Assembly: GCF_007004735.1 (NCBI RefSeq)
Contig: NZ_SSNL01000006.1
Span: 496,001 to 560,000 of the forward strand
Direction of reading: 5' to 3'
Origin: Salinigranum halophilum
GTDB lineage: Archaea > Halobacteriota > Halobacteria > Halobacteriales > Haloferacaceae
DNA length: 64,000 nt
Both the position numbers and the translations under genes were made by a program. Under the pieces are notes generated by a model. It was not told the DNA's origin and made no database searches. It worked only from the letters and a program-made list of their open reading frames with translations. Positions 35,876 to 45,095 of the stretch are shown here, one piece after another (the stretch's first letter is position 1; every line of letters begins with the position of its first letter).

Positions 35876-36934
35876 TCAGTCGTCCTCCGTCTCGTAGGGT
35901 TCGCCGACTGCGGCGGGGACGCGGGTGTACCCCACGAGCGTCAGGACGACGAGGACTGCCACGTATGGGAACAGCCCAGTGATGCTGCCCGGCAGCGAGA
36001 TGCCGACGGTCTGCAGTTGAATCTGGAGCATGTCCATCGCGCCGAACAGAAGCGACGCGAGGAACGCCCCGATTGGGTTGTAGTTCCCGAAGAGGTACGC
36101 GACGATGGCAATCCAGCCTCGACCGTCGACCATCGTCGCCCCCGTTCCGGTGAAGCCGCTCCCGATGCCGATGGAGAGCACCGCCCCACCGAGACCGGCC
36201 ATGACGCCGGAAAAAACCACGGTGGCGTACCGGACGCGGTTCACGTCGACGCCGGCCGTGTCGAGTGCCTCCGGGTTCTCGCCGGCGGCCTGAACCCAGT
36301 AGCCGTACCGCGTGCGGTAGAGGACGACCCACGCCACGATGGCCACGGCAAGAGTGAATAAGACGAGGGGGGAGGCGTCGAAGATGAGGCGACCGAGGAC
36401 CGGCACTTCGGCGAGCACCGGGACGGTCACGCTGTTGATGTTCGGTAGCGTCGGACTGGAGACGCCGCCCCAGATGACCGTCGCGGTGAACGGCCCGAAC
36501 CCCAACCCGATGAACCAGACGGCGAGGCCGACGACGATCTGATCGGCCTTGTATCGAATCGTCAAGAGGGCAAAGATGTACGTGAGAATCCCACAGACGA
36601 CCATCGCGGCGAGGACGCCGACCCAGAGGTCGGCCTGTGAGACCGAGGTATCACCGGCGATGAACCACGACACCGCGGCGGCCGTCAGCGCGCCGAATAT
36701 CATGAACCCCTCGAGCCCGATGTTGAACACCCCGCTCTTCTCGGCGAAGAGGCCGCCGATGGCGGCCAGCGCGATGGGCGTCGCCGCCTGGAGCGACCGC
36801 TGGAGCGTCCCCACGGTCAGGAGTTCCGCACCGGGAAGGTCCAAGCCCGCAGCGGCCACCACCAGGACACCGACGAGTATCGCCCCGGTGCCGATTTTCA
36901 CGGGGTTGTCCGTCACGTACTCTGCGACGGTCAT
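35876..36934 (-). CDS. BMP-type ABC transporter permease (second)
   Basis: 352 residues from ATG 36934, overlapping the first permease stop by four bases. Nine or so membrane helices and the segment FAEKSGVFNIGLEGFM are typical of COG1079 permeases (YufQ/NupQ-type) of importers for nucleosides or sugars. It forms a heterodimer with the permease at 36931. Last gene of the importer set. Confidence 0.9.
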   Translation of the reverse strand: MTVAEYVTDNPVKIGTGAILVGVLVVAAAGLDLPGAELLTVGTLQRSLQAATPIALAAIGGLFAEKSGVFNIGLEGFMIFGALTAAAVSWFIAGDTSVSQADLWVGVLAAMVVCGILTYIFALLTIRYKADQIVVGLAVWFIGLGFGPFTATVIWGGVSSPTLPNINSVTVPVLAEVPVLGRLIFDASPLVLFTLAVAIVAWVVLYRTRYGYWVQAAGENPEALDTAGVDVNRVRYATVVFSGVMAGLGGAVLSIGIGSGFTGTGATMVDGRGWIAIVAYLFGNYNPIGAFLASLLFGAMDMLQIQLQTVGISLPGSITGLFPYVAVLVVLTLVGYTRVPAAVGEPYETEDD

Positions 36935-38061
36935 TCGTCATCCCCCCCGAGTCCGACGCGTCGAGCGCTCATGCGGAACAGTTCGGGTGCGGCGACGAAC
37001 AGCACGATGAGGCCGATGACGCCGTCGACGAGTTCCGCCGGGACGTCGAGCGTGAACCCGATATACTGCCCTCCGGCGTCCAACGCGCCGAACAGGATTC
37101 CTGCCGGAATCACACCGAGTGGGTTGTTCGCGGCGAGCAGACTCACGGCGATTGCGTCGAATCCGAACGTGGGGAACGTGCTGGGGTCGCTGTAGTAGCC
37201 GAGAATCATGATGGCGAAGATCGCGCCGGCGAGGCCCGCAACCATCCCGGAGAAGGTCATCGTGGTGATAATCGTCCGGTTTGAGTTGACGCCAGAGTAA
37301 TCCGCCGCACGCTGTTGGTAGCCGCTCGTCACGAGGTCGTACCCGAACCGCGTCCGGGCCATGACGACGTAGACGCCGACGGCAGTGAGAAGGGCGACTC
37401 CGAGGCCGATGACGGAGAACGACCCGCTTCCGAAGACGAATCCGGGCAGGCCGATGTAGGAGGGGAACGACTCGGTGTTGGGCGCGGAAGTCCCTGCGGG
37501 ACGGAGGTACGCGTCGATGAGGAAGTAGACGACGCCGGAGGCGATGAAGTTCAACATGATGGTCGTGATGACCTCGTTCGCGTCCGCGTACGCCTTCATC
37601 AGTCCGGGCAGTGTCGCGTACGCGCCGCCGACAGCGATAGCAATCAACGTCCCGAGGATCATCAAGAGGACGCCCCCGCCTGCTCCACCCGGGAGGACGG
37701 GTGCGAGAAAGATAATCGTCAGCGCCGTAGCGAAGCCGCCGACGACGAACTGGCCTTGGACGCCGATATTGAAGACACCGGCTCTAAACGCAACGGCGAC
37801 CGCAACGCCCGTCAGGATGAGCATCGTCGACTGACGGAGGGTGAAGGCGACGTTCGAGAGGTTTCCGACCGCACCGTAGACCAACGACGAGACGAACGCG
37901 ACGGCATCATAGCCGGTGGCTGCGACGATGACCGATCCGATAAGCAGTGCGAGCGTCGTTGATAGGAGCGCGATGGCGAACCGCTCGAACACGGTCGCGT
38001 CGAGCATCCGGTCCGCGAGTCGGTCGAGCACCGCTCTCAGTCGCGAGGGCTCCGCGCTCAC
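36931..38061 (-). CDS. BMP-type ABC transporter permease (first)
   Basis: 376 residues from GTG 38061; the GTG overlaps the ATPase stop (GTGA), which decides the start. COG4603-type permease with RAGVFNIGVQGQFVVGG and about nine membrane helices. Works with the permease at 35876 and the double ATPase. Confidence 0.9.
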   Translation of the reverse strand: MSAEPSRLRAVLDRLADRMLDATVFERFAIALLSTTLALLIGSVIVAATGYDAVAFVSSLVYGAVGNLSNVAFTLRQSTMLILTGVAVAVAFRAGVFNIGVQGQFVVGGFATALTIIFLAPVLPGGAGGGVLLMILGTLIAIAVGGAYATLPGLMKAYADANEVITTIMLNFIASGVVYFLIDAYLRPAGTSAPNTESFPSYIGLPGFVFGSGSFSVIGLGVALLTAVGVYVVMARTRFGYDLVTSGYQQRAADYSGVNSNRTIITTMTFSGMVAGLAGAIFAIMILGYYSDPSTFPTFGFDAIAVSLLAANNPLGVIPAGILFGALDAGGQYIGFTLDVPAELVDGVIGLIVLFVAAPELFRMSARRVGLGGDDE

Positions 38062-39626
38062 GACTGAATCCCCGACTCTACCTCGCCGTCGGTCGTCTCG
38101 CGCCGTTTCTGCCCAGCCATCATCAGCCCGATCTCCTCTTCGGTCACCTCGTCGGGGTCGACGATATCGACGAACCGCCCCTCGGAGATGACTGCCAGTC
38201 TGTCTGAGAGCTTCTGGACCTCGTCGAGTTTCGACGAGACGAGTAGGATTGCCAAGCCGGCGTCACGCATCTCGAGGAGGCGGTTGTGGATGAACTCGAT
38301 GGAGCCGATGTCGACGCCACGCGTCGGATGGGAGGCGACGACGAGGTCCGGATGATGTTCGAGTTCACGGCCGACGACGAACTTCTGCTGGTTGCCCCCC
38401 GAGAGCGAGTGTGCCTCCGCGTCCAAGTTCGGAGGCTGCACGTCGTACTCTGAGATGACCTCCTTCGCGTGGTCGCGGACCGCTTCCCAGTCGATGAACC
38501 CCCCGTTGACGAACGGTTCGATGGTCTGGTTACCGAGTAAGGCGTTTCGGACGAGACTGTACTCCTGGACGAGCCCGCGCTCTTGCCGGTCTTCGGGGAC
38601 GTACGCGATGCCCGCTTCGATACGCTTCCGACGGCTCATCCGCGTGATGTCTTCCCCGTCGAATGTGACTCGTCCCGACTCGACCGGTCGGAGGCCGGTG
38701 ATCGCTTCGACGAGTTCCGACTGGCCGTTGCCGTCGACGCCGGCGATACCGAACACCTCGCCGGACCGGACGGTCAGGTCGATGCCGTCGGCCTGTGTGA
38801 TATCGCGGTCGTCTCGCACGTGGACGTCGTCGACATCAAGGACGACATCTCCCGGCGTGCTCGTCCGTTCTTCGACATCGAAGAGGACGTCACGACCGAC
38901 CATCATGCGTGCGAGTTCTTGTTCGGTCGTGGCCCCGCCGTCGACTGTCCCGACGGCCTTCCCGTCACGGAGGACGGTGATGTCGTCGGCGACGGCCATC
39001 GCCTCCTCGAGTTTGTGCGTGATGAAGATGAGCGAGCGCCCGCTGTCGGTCAACGCCTCCATCACGCCGAACAGTTCTTCGACCTCTTGTGGTGTCAGAA
39101 CCGCCGTTGGCTCGTCAAGGATGAGCGTATCGGCCCCGCGGTAGAGGCTCTTGACGATCTCGACCCGCTGTTGAATCCCGACGCCGAGGTCCTCGATGCG
39201 TTCGTCCAGAACGCGGTCGACATCGAAGCCGTAGGTCGAACAGACCTCTTCGATGGTCGACCGGGCATCGCCCTCGTCCACGAGTCCCTTCGCGGTGGGT
39301 TCGTGTCCGAGGATGATGTTCTGGATGACGGTCATCGTATCCACGAGTTGGAAGTGCTGGTGAATCATCCCGACCCCTGCGTCGATGGCGTCGCGTGGCG
39401 AGTCGAACGTCTCTTCTGTGCCGTCTATCCTGATTCGCCCGTCGTCGGGGGTGTACAGCCCATAGAGGATGCTCATCAACGTCGTCTTACCCGCACCGTT
39501 CTCACCGACGAGGGCGTGGACCGTCCCGTGGTCGACGGTCAGGTCGACGCCGTCGTTCGCGAGGACGTCGCCGAACCGCTTGGTGATGCCTTCGAGTTCG
39601 ACAGCGGGCACTGTTGGAGAACCCAT
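38058..39626 (-). CDS. ABC importer ATPase with two nucleotide domains
   Basis: 522 residues from ATG 39626 (MGSPTVPAVELEGITKRFGD); a longer non-ATG start is rejected. Two ABC domains in tandem: Walker A GENGAGKTT, Walker B LILDEPTAVLTP in the first; the second has a degenerate Walker A GVDGNGQSE and signature LSGGNQQK. This matches COG3845 (YufO/NupO, RbsA-like). Energises import with the two permeases and the BMP lipoprotein. Confidence 0.93.
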   Translation of the reverse strand: MGSPTVPAVELEGITKRFGDVLANDGVDLTVDHGTVHALVGENGAGKTTLMSILYGLYTPDDGRIRIDGTEETFDSPRDAIDAGVGMIHQHFQLVDTMTVIQNIILGHEPTAKGLVDEGDARSTIEEVCSTYGFDVDRVLDERIEDLGVGIQQRVEIVKSLYRGADTLILDEPTAVLTPQEVEELFGVMEALTDSGRSLIFITHKLEEAMAVADDITVLRDGKAVGTVDGGATTEQELARMMVGRDVLFDVEERTSTPGDVVLDVDDVHVRDDRDITQADGIDLTVRSGEVFGIAGVDGNGQSELVEAITGLRPVESGRVTFDGEDITRMSRRKRIEAGIAYVPEDRQERGLVQEYSLVRNALLGNQTIEPFVNGGFIDWEAVRDHAKEVISEYDVQPPNLDAEAHSLSGGNQQKFVVGRELEHHPDLVVASHPTRGVDIGSIEFIHNRLLEMRDAGLAILLVSSKLDEVQKLSDRLAVISEGRFVDIVDPDEVTEEEIGLMMAGQKRRETTDGEVESGIQS

Positions 39627-39682
39627 TACTGTGTGTCCTTGTGGTCGTCTAACATATATCGTCGGAACAGGCGGCGTTCCCG

Positions 39683-40936
39683 TCAGTTCTGACAACCGGC
39701 GGCCGTACAGGGCACCGTGATGTCGCCGTCGACGATGGCCTGCTTCGATTCTTCGAGGTTCTGTGTGACAGCGTCGGGGAGTTTTGGACCGATGGCGTTG
39801 CCCAGAACGACGGCAACGGCGTCTTGATCCAATCCGAGGACGTTCCGCCCGTTGACTTCCTCCCAGTTGTCGTTCACGACTCCTTCGGCGACGAGGTATG
39901 TCCCTTCGTTGATGTACTTGACCGCCGAGCCCATGATGACGTCCTCGTAGTCAGGGAGCGTCACGGACTGGTCGGCGTCGACGCCGATGGCGAACCGGTT
40001 TGCCTCCTGGGCGGCCTGGAAGACGCCCTGTCCGGCGGCGGCAGCCGCCTGATAGACGATGTCGGCGCCGGCGTCGTACTGTGATGCGGCGATGTTGGCT
40101 GCGGTCTGCGTGTCGGTGTAGTTCCCGATGTAACCGACGCGGACTTCGATGTCCTCGTTGACCCAGTGGACACCTTCGACGTAGGCCCGCTCGAACGCGT
40201 TGATGAGCGCCCCGTCGACGCCGCCCACGAAGCCGACTGTCGTCCCGTCGGGGTCGAGCGAGTTCCCCTCGTGGGAGAGTTCGCGGTCTGCCATCGTCCC
40301 GGCGAGGACGCCCGCCTGGAAAGACATCTGGTGGTTCGCCCAGATGTAGCCGCCGACGTTCGGCTGGTCGATGTGGTCGTTGATGAGCATCCAGTTCTGG
40401 TCCGGATACTCCTCGGCGTTCGTCTGCAGCGCCTGTGTGTGCTGGTAGCCGACCAACACGATGAGGTCGTAGTCGGGATTCTGACTTTCCGCGAGTCGTG
40501 ACTGGACCGTCCCGTAGTTCGACTGGTTCGTCTCTTCGACCTGCTGGAGTTCGATGTTGTACTCGTCCGCGGCGTTCTGGAGCCCCTCGTACGCGAGGTC
40601 GTTGAACGCCCGGTCACCGAATCCGGCCGAACTGGAGACGATAGCAATGTTGTTCGAGCCGCTCCCGCCACTGCTGTCACCGCTACTTGACCCGCCACCG
40701 TCGCCGCTGCCGCCGCTGTCGTCCGACCCACCGTCTCCGCCGTCATCGCTCCCACCGTCACCACTTCCGCCGCCACCGCTCCCGCCGCCACCGCTTCCGG
40801 CACAGCCCGCAACGCCACCGAGGAGTGCCGTCGCGGCACCGGTCCGGAGGATGTTTCGACGGCTGAACGTGTCCGCCGTCACTGCGCGCCTGGACGCGGA
40901 TTCGGACTGCTCGTCTGGGGTCTTCTCTGACGCCAT
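39683..40936 (-). CDS. BMP-family substrate-binding lipoprotein
   Basis: 417 residues from ATG 40936. An N-terminal Tat motif (SRRNILRTG) and lipobox VAGCAG are followed by a long Gly/Ser/Asp linker (about residues 46-95), then a BMP/PBP1-like binding protein with NNIAIVSSSAGFGDRAFNDL. This family (PnrA/Med/BmpA) binds nucleosides or, in archaea, several sugars. The low-complexity linker tethers the domain above the membrane. First gene of the importer operon, with a TATA-like box 24-30 bases upstream. Confidence 0.92.
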   Translation of the reverse strand: MASEKTPDEQSESASRRAVTADTFSRRNILRTGAATALLGGVAGCAGSGGGGSGGGGSGDGGSDDGGDGGSDDSGGSGDGGGSSSGDSSGGSGSNNIAIVSSSAGFGDRAFNDLAYEGLQNAADEYNIELQQVEETNQSNYGTVQSRLAESQNPDYDLIVLVGYQHTQALQTNAEEYPDQNWMLINDHIDQPNVGGYIWANHQMSFQAGVLAGTMADRELSHEGNSLDPDGTTVGFVGGVDGALINAFERAYVEGVHWVNEDIEVRVGYIGNYTDTQTAANIAASQYDAGADIVYQAAAAAGQGVFQAAQEANRFAIGVDADQSVTLPDYEDVIMGSAVKYINEGTYLVAEGVVNDNWEEVNGRNVLGLDQDAVAVVLGNAIGPKLPDAVTQNLEESKQAIVDGDITVPCTAAGCQN

Positions 40937-40959
40937 ACGTTCATCTATCTAGTGGGATG

Positions 40960-40966
40960 TATAAAT
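40960..40966 (-). promoter_or_regulatory. TATA-like box for the BMP importer operon
   Basis: On the minus strand CCCTTATCATTTATACATCC places TTTATAC 24-30 bases before the BMP lipoprotein ATG, the distance expected for a leaderless haloarchaeal transcript. Confidence 0.5.
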
Positions 40967-41084
40967 GATAAGGGTCTTTTATGACTTTTGCGTAATAAAC
41001 TACCCTCACGACGGGGGCTCATCCCACCTCGCAAGCCGACAGTCGCGTGAGACGCGAGTGAACTGTGTCGGCTACGCGAGTGTG

Positions 41085-41480
41085 TCCCGATTACGGAGTT
41101 CCGAGGAGAAAGCCCCGCTGTTTACGACGGGGATGAATCCGACAACAGGGACGCTGCCACACAGTTTTATCGAGCCTGACAGCATACTGTGAAGTAAGCA
41201 CATCGGACGAAAATTGGAGTTGGATTGGGGTCTCATTCATCAAAAAGCAACCCTGCGTCGGATGTTCTACTCGACCAGTGTGGTTGAGTCGGGCCGATGG
41301 CACGGCCTGTGCGGTGCAAGCGGATACCCAAGCAGACCACGCCTCCATTGGGAGACCCGACGCACTACGCACAAACCACAGCCGACACTCCCGTAGTCTC
41401 GGTCAGGGTGCCTTCGGTGACGCACGAACGAAGTGCTGTCCCACGAGGGAATCCTCGCCCTTCAGGGCGGGGAGAATGTC
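41085..41480. mobile_element. Remnant(s) of IS200/IS605-type (TnpB) elements
   Basis: Two sequences resemble the right ends seen downstream of haloarchaeal tnpB genes. The first, GAGAAAGCCCCGCTGTTTAC running to GACGGGGATGAATCCGAC (about 41104-41142), and the second, GAATCCTCGCCCTTCAGGGC then GGGGAGAATGTCAAG (about 41445-41482), both form a GC hairpin; the second has an 8-pair stem with TTCA loop. Between them, codons ACAVQADTQADHASIG (about 41307-41360) resemble a TnpB C-terminus. No full transposase or guide-RNA scaffold can be defined. Confidence 0.45.
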
Positions 41481-41563
41481 AAGAACGGCACCGTACCTGA
41501 CGTGTCTCCTCGTCGGTTCACTGGGATGACAACGCATTTCATGTACTGTCGAGATAACAGGTC

Positions 41564-42388
41564 GTGGTTGAGACACGCTCACTGCTGGTCGTCGGGCCCC
41601 ACCCCGACGACTGTTCGATCAAAACGGGCGGGACGGCGGCGAAGTACGTCGAGGCGGGCCACGAGGTGACGTTCCTCTCGATGACCGACGGGAGTGCGGG
41701 CCACCACGAGATGGATCGCTTCTCTCTCGCCGCTCGGCGAAAGCGTGAGACGGAGGCAGTCGCCGAGACGCTCGGTATCGATTACGAGGTGTTCGACATC
41801 CCCGATGGGGGCCTCACTCCCTCGTTGGAGAACCGGCGACGGCTCATCCGGTTCATCAGGGGCGTCGATCCCGATCTCGTTCTCGGCCCGCGGATGAACG
41901 ACTACCACCCCGACCACCGCTACTGCGCCCAACTTCTGCAGGACGCCGCGTATATGCTCATCGTCCCGAACGTCTGCCCAGAGACGCCGCCAGTCGAAAC
42001 ACCCCCCGTGTTCGGCTACGTCGCCGACCACTTCCAGAAGCCGATGCCGTTCGACCCCGACGCCGTCCTTGACGTGACCGACGTCGAGGAGCGGAAACTC
42101 GACGCACTTCACTGTCACGAGTCGCAGATGTACGAGTGGCTCCCGTACACGTTCGACGAACTCGATGCCGTCCCCGAGGGGGACGACGCGCGACGGGCGT
42201 GGCTTGCGGGCGATGGCCTCTCTCACCTCACTGAACACACGGAGATGAACGTCGCAGACCGCTTCCGAGGTGAACTGCGCGCGCGCTACGACGATGCGAG
42301 TGCCGTCACCCACGCCGAAGCCATCGAGATCTCGGAGTACGGCGCACCGCTCACGGACGAGCGTCGTGAGGAACTGTTCTTCTTCTAA
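41564..42388 (+). CDS. PIG-L family deacetylase
   Basis: 274 residues from GTG 41564; no in-frame ATG is near, and the family start sequence follows at once. VVGPHPDD (residues 9-16) and MNDYHPDHR (111-119) carry the zinc ligands (His13, Asp16, His115-type) and the catalytic Asp15 of PIG-L/LmbE enzymes, which remove N-acetyl groups from GlcNAc-type sugars. Position between the importer and the PfkB kinase suggests a role in processing an acetylated amino sugar. Codon use is normal for the region. Confidence 0.88.
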   Translation: MVETRSLLVVGPHPDDCSIKTGGTAAKYVEAGHEVTFLSMTDGSAGHHEMDRFSLAARRKRETEAVAETLGIDYEVFDIPDGGLTPSLENRRRLIRFIRGVDPDLVLGPRMNDYHPDHRYCAQLLQDAAYMLIVPNVCPETPPVETPPVFGYVADHFQKPMPFDPDAVLDVTDVEERKLDALHCHESQMYEWLPYTFDELDAVPEGDDARRAWLAGDGLSHLTEHTEMNVADRFRGELRARYDDASAVTHAEAIEISEYGAPLTDERREELFFF

Positions 42389-42760
42389 GAGCGCGCGCAC
42401 GGCTCTCGACGTGACCTGTCCCTCAGCGCCCAAGCGTCCCTTACGCGCGACCGGCGCGTCGGGGGTCGACTCACGGGGTGTGCTCGACTGCAGTTCGACA
42501 GGTGTCTCCCTGCATCGGCCACGTTCCGAGTCCCAGTGCCGGGACGCCACACCGTCAGCGGTGACGTGTTCGATATGCTCCACCAATGGGCTGGTGCGAG
42601 AAGAGACTATGCAAGCGACGGTTCACACCCGCCGGATTTCGCTTCGAGTACCCCCCCGTTCTCGACTCGCTTCGATGGCCGGGAGCGTGAGAGTCGGCAC
42701 GTGTGCTTTAGACCGGAATCTACTGTAGGTTCAAGACGCTCGGTCGTCTGAGTAAGCGTA
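42389..42760. other. Intergenic, no gene
   Basis: Between the deacetylase and PfkB kinase I find no gene. The sequence just before 42761 has no clear ribosome site, so the kinase may have its own leaderless promoter. Confidence 0.45.
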
Positions 42761-43687
42761 ATGCCGTCGAGAGATGTCGTCGCGGTCGGGAGTGCCGTCA
42801 TCGATCACCTCTATACACTCTCGAACTTACCGGAACCCGACGGCGGTGCGTTCGTCCGCGACCACACGACCGACGTGGGTGGAGTGGCCGCGAACGTCGC
42901 AGCTGGACTCGCGGAACTCGGGGACGAAACAGGCGTGATATCACGCGTTGGCGCCGATACCGCTGCTGAGATAACAGACGACTTACGAACACGCGGTATC
43001 GATTGTAGCCGGATTCGCTCTGGCTCCGAAGAGTCGTCGTACACGTTAATCCTCCGGGGCCAGGGTGGAGAACGGATGATCATCGCAGGCGGGCAGAGCG
43101 TTCCGAACCTTCGACTCAACGACCACGATATCACGTACGCCAGTGACGCCGAAGTGGTCTTCACCAGTGCCTACGCCCCCGATGCGGCGGTTTCGAAGCT
43201 CGTGAACGCGCGTGAACGTGGTGAGGTTTCGACGCTCGTCTTCGACCTCGCTGGGCCGCTCTCGGAACTCGAAGGCCGGGGAACCGCCCCATCGACCATC
43301 GATCAACTGCTCTCTGCCGTTGATCTCTTTGTGGTCGGTGAGGTCGCTGCACGATCGTACTTTGGCGGTGTCGAGGACGCCGTCGCCGCTCTGGCCCGAC
43401 GAGCCGTCCCTCGAGCCGCTGTCACGCAGGGCGAGACCGGGGCATTGTTAATCGACGGGGACACAGTGACCGAGGTCCCTGCCTTCGACGTGAATACTGC
43501 AGATACGACTGGCGCTGGCGACGTCTTCACAGCGGGGCTGATTCACACCTGGCTGCTCGATACCGATTCGGTGCGAGAAGCAGGACGGTTTGCCGCCGCT
43601 GCTGCAGCACTCAGTTGTACGGCGGACCATGCCCGTGGTCGACTCCCGACTGATGCCGATGTGCGAGAGTTCCTCGCGAATCACTGA
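42761..43687 (+). CDS. PfkB-family sugar kinase
   Basis: 308 residues from ATG 42761 (MPSRDVVAVGSAVIDHLYTL). The PfkB signatures are present: GGVAANVAAGLAELG (glycine-rich, substrate side) and NTADTTGAGDVFTAGL near the C-terminus, whose Asp in GAGD is the catalytic base. Family members phosphorylate ribose, fructose, KDG or nucleosides. In haloarchaea, KDG kinases belong here, which would fit the proposed amino-sugar-acid pathway, but the substrate is not readable. Confidence 0.9.
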   Translation: MPSRDVVAVGSAVIDHLYTLSNLPEPDGGAFVRDHTTDVGGVAANVAAGLAELGDETGVISRVGADTAAEITDDLRTRGIDCSRIRSGSEESSYTLILRGQGGERMIIAGGQSVPNLRLNDHDITYASDAEVVFTSAYAPDAAVSKLVNARERGEVSTLVFDLAGPLSELEGRGTAPSTIDQLLSAVDLFVVGEVAARSYFGGVEDAVAALARRAVPRAAVTQGETGALLIDGDTVTEVPAFDVNTADTTGAGDVFTAGLIHTWLLDTDSVREAGRFAAAAAALSCTADHARGRLPTDADVREFLANH

Positions 43688-43823
43688 GGACGGGCCCGAC
43701 AAGGACGTTTGCTGGTGATTCATCGGTGAGATTGGTCGTCTGAGCCTTGCGTCTAAGCACAGCTCCGGCGATTGCTCCGTCGGCAATCCAAAGTCGTCGA
43801 ATCCGGATTCAGGCGTCACACAG

Positions 43824-44024
43824 TTATCGCTCGATTATGACTCTCCCGAAGTTCTCACGCGCGCCTCTGAGGTCAGTCTCACCTGCTGAGAATACTTCAC
43901 CGGCGAAGACATCGTAGATACAGAGACTGGACGCGACCAGAGTCGGTCGTTCATCGACGGACTCGACAACGTCTTCGACACCGTCGAGGTAATCGATGAT
44001 ACTCGACGAATCGAGCAAGGTCAC
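43824..44024 (-). pseudogene. VapC-like PIN toxin, truncated
   Basis: From GTG 44024 the sequence MTLLDSSSIIDYLDGVEDVV has the PIN-domain start with the first catalytic Asp5 and a downstream acidic VFAGEVFS. It stops after 66 residues, about half the length of VapC, so the C-terminal catalytic Asp residues are lost. The GTG overlaps the TGA of the VapB frame (GTGA), as in intact vapBC pairs. Confidence 0.65.
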
Positions 44025-44227
44025 CGCTGGAAGCTCTCTCGGGAACGCTCGGTAGCTTCGCGCGCCTTTTCGGGTTTGCCATTGTCAGTTCCTTTCTACG
44101 CGCCAGCCTTCATTCTTGACCCCTCGTTCGCCAGTCGGTCGAGGAACTCAGCCCAACTCTCCTCTTCACGCTTCAGCCTCGCCAGCTTCTCCTTCGTCTC
44201 CTCGGAGACGCGAATTGACGTGCTCAT
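44021..44227 (-). pseudogene. VapB-like antitoxin with in-frame amber stop
   Basis: ATG 44227 starts MSTSIRVSEETKEKLARLKR, an AbrB-less, ribbon-helix-helix VapB type. TAG at 44096-44098 cuts the protein after 43 residues, but the same frame resumes (KARE ATERSRESFQR) to TGA at 44021-44023, overlapping VapC. The C-terminal toxin-neutralising part is therefore separated by a stop. Both genes of the pair are broken. Confidence 0.65.
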
Positions 44228-44474
44228 GTGCATACATTGTGTATGCAGTCCGAAGTGGTTTGAGAGAACCGCCACTGTTGACTTGTGGCAATGATTTCAG
44301 GGTCAAGATTGCTGTACACTTCCTCTGTACCGGTCACGCCACTCCCGACAGAGACTGAGTCGTTGTCGGAGACGCTGATGTATAAGAGGGCGCGTCTCGG
44401 TCAGAGAAGGCGCTCGCACTCGCGGTCGTCGTATCGAGATTCACAAGCAGGCACATCGATCGAGCGCTTGGAGA

Positions 44475-44759
44475 CTACGGCTCGGACGACGCGCCGACCC
44501 CGTCGGCGATCGCTTGGAGTTCGGCCTTCCGGAAGGTGGAGCCGTCTGCTGTCTCTCGCGACTCCGCGATACCGACCTGTGCCCGGATTTGTCGGCGCAT
44601 CCGCGCTGTTGACGGACGCCCCGCTTCGTCGACACTGGTCCCGAGTGCCTCACAGATCGCCTGCAGCTCCTCCTTCGTGAACGATGCCTCGAACTCCCGT
44701 TCGAAGCGGCCCGTCGCCGCTCGAATCGCGTTCCGAACTTCGTGAACAGTAAGGCTCAC
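44475..44759 (-). CDS. Small conserved haloarchaeal protein
   Basis: 94 residues from GTG 44759 (MSLTVHEVRNAIRAATGRFE). It has two similar halves: FTKEELQAICEALGTSVD and FRKAELQAIADGVGASSE, an internal repeat of a short helical motif, which suggests a symmetric small protein. No family name recognised. Standalone. Confidence 0.55.
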   Translation of the reverse strand: MSLTVHEVRNAIRAATGRFEREFEASFTKEELQAICEALGTSVDEAGRPSTARMRRQIRAQVGIAESRETADGSTFRKAELQAIADGVGASSEP

Positions 44760-45095
44760 GACTCTTTACTCTCCTGTAACCTCCGTCAAAGTTCCTACTC
44801 GGGAGGAATGAGACGTTTCAGCGGATGGCAGTGGATGCGAACGCTACTTATTGCTGGGCTTGTTTTCGACGTTCAGCAGACTGTTCCTGAGCGAGTTGTG
44901 AGCACGAGAGCGAACGTCTCGACACTGGTCTTAGGTGAACACCGTGGCCGTCGGACAGCGCGTAAGAAGAAACAGCGCCGAAAGTCCCTCGACGACGTCT
45001 AACCAGTTGTCGTCTCTCTTGGTTCATATAGACCATCTGTCATATGTGGATGAACGTCGATATATTGACCGCATTCACCCCAAACAGAGAGACCT
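44760..45095. other. Intergenic; one weak short frame
   Basis: A 64-codon frame at 44808-45002 (+) follows GGAGG very closely and ends in a Lys/Arg-rich tail, but composition is not convincing. Otherwise no gene. This space lies between two minus-strand genes. Confidence 0.3.

Noticed and set aside
44808-45002. 64-codon basic protein gene
   Set aside because: Ribosome-site spacing is too short and composition is not gene-like; no recognisable domain.
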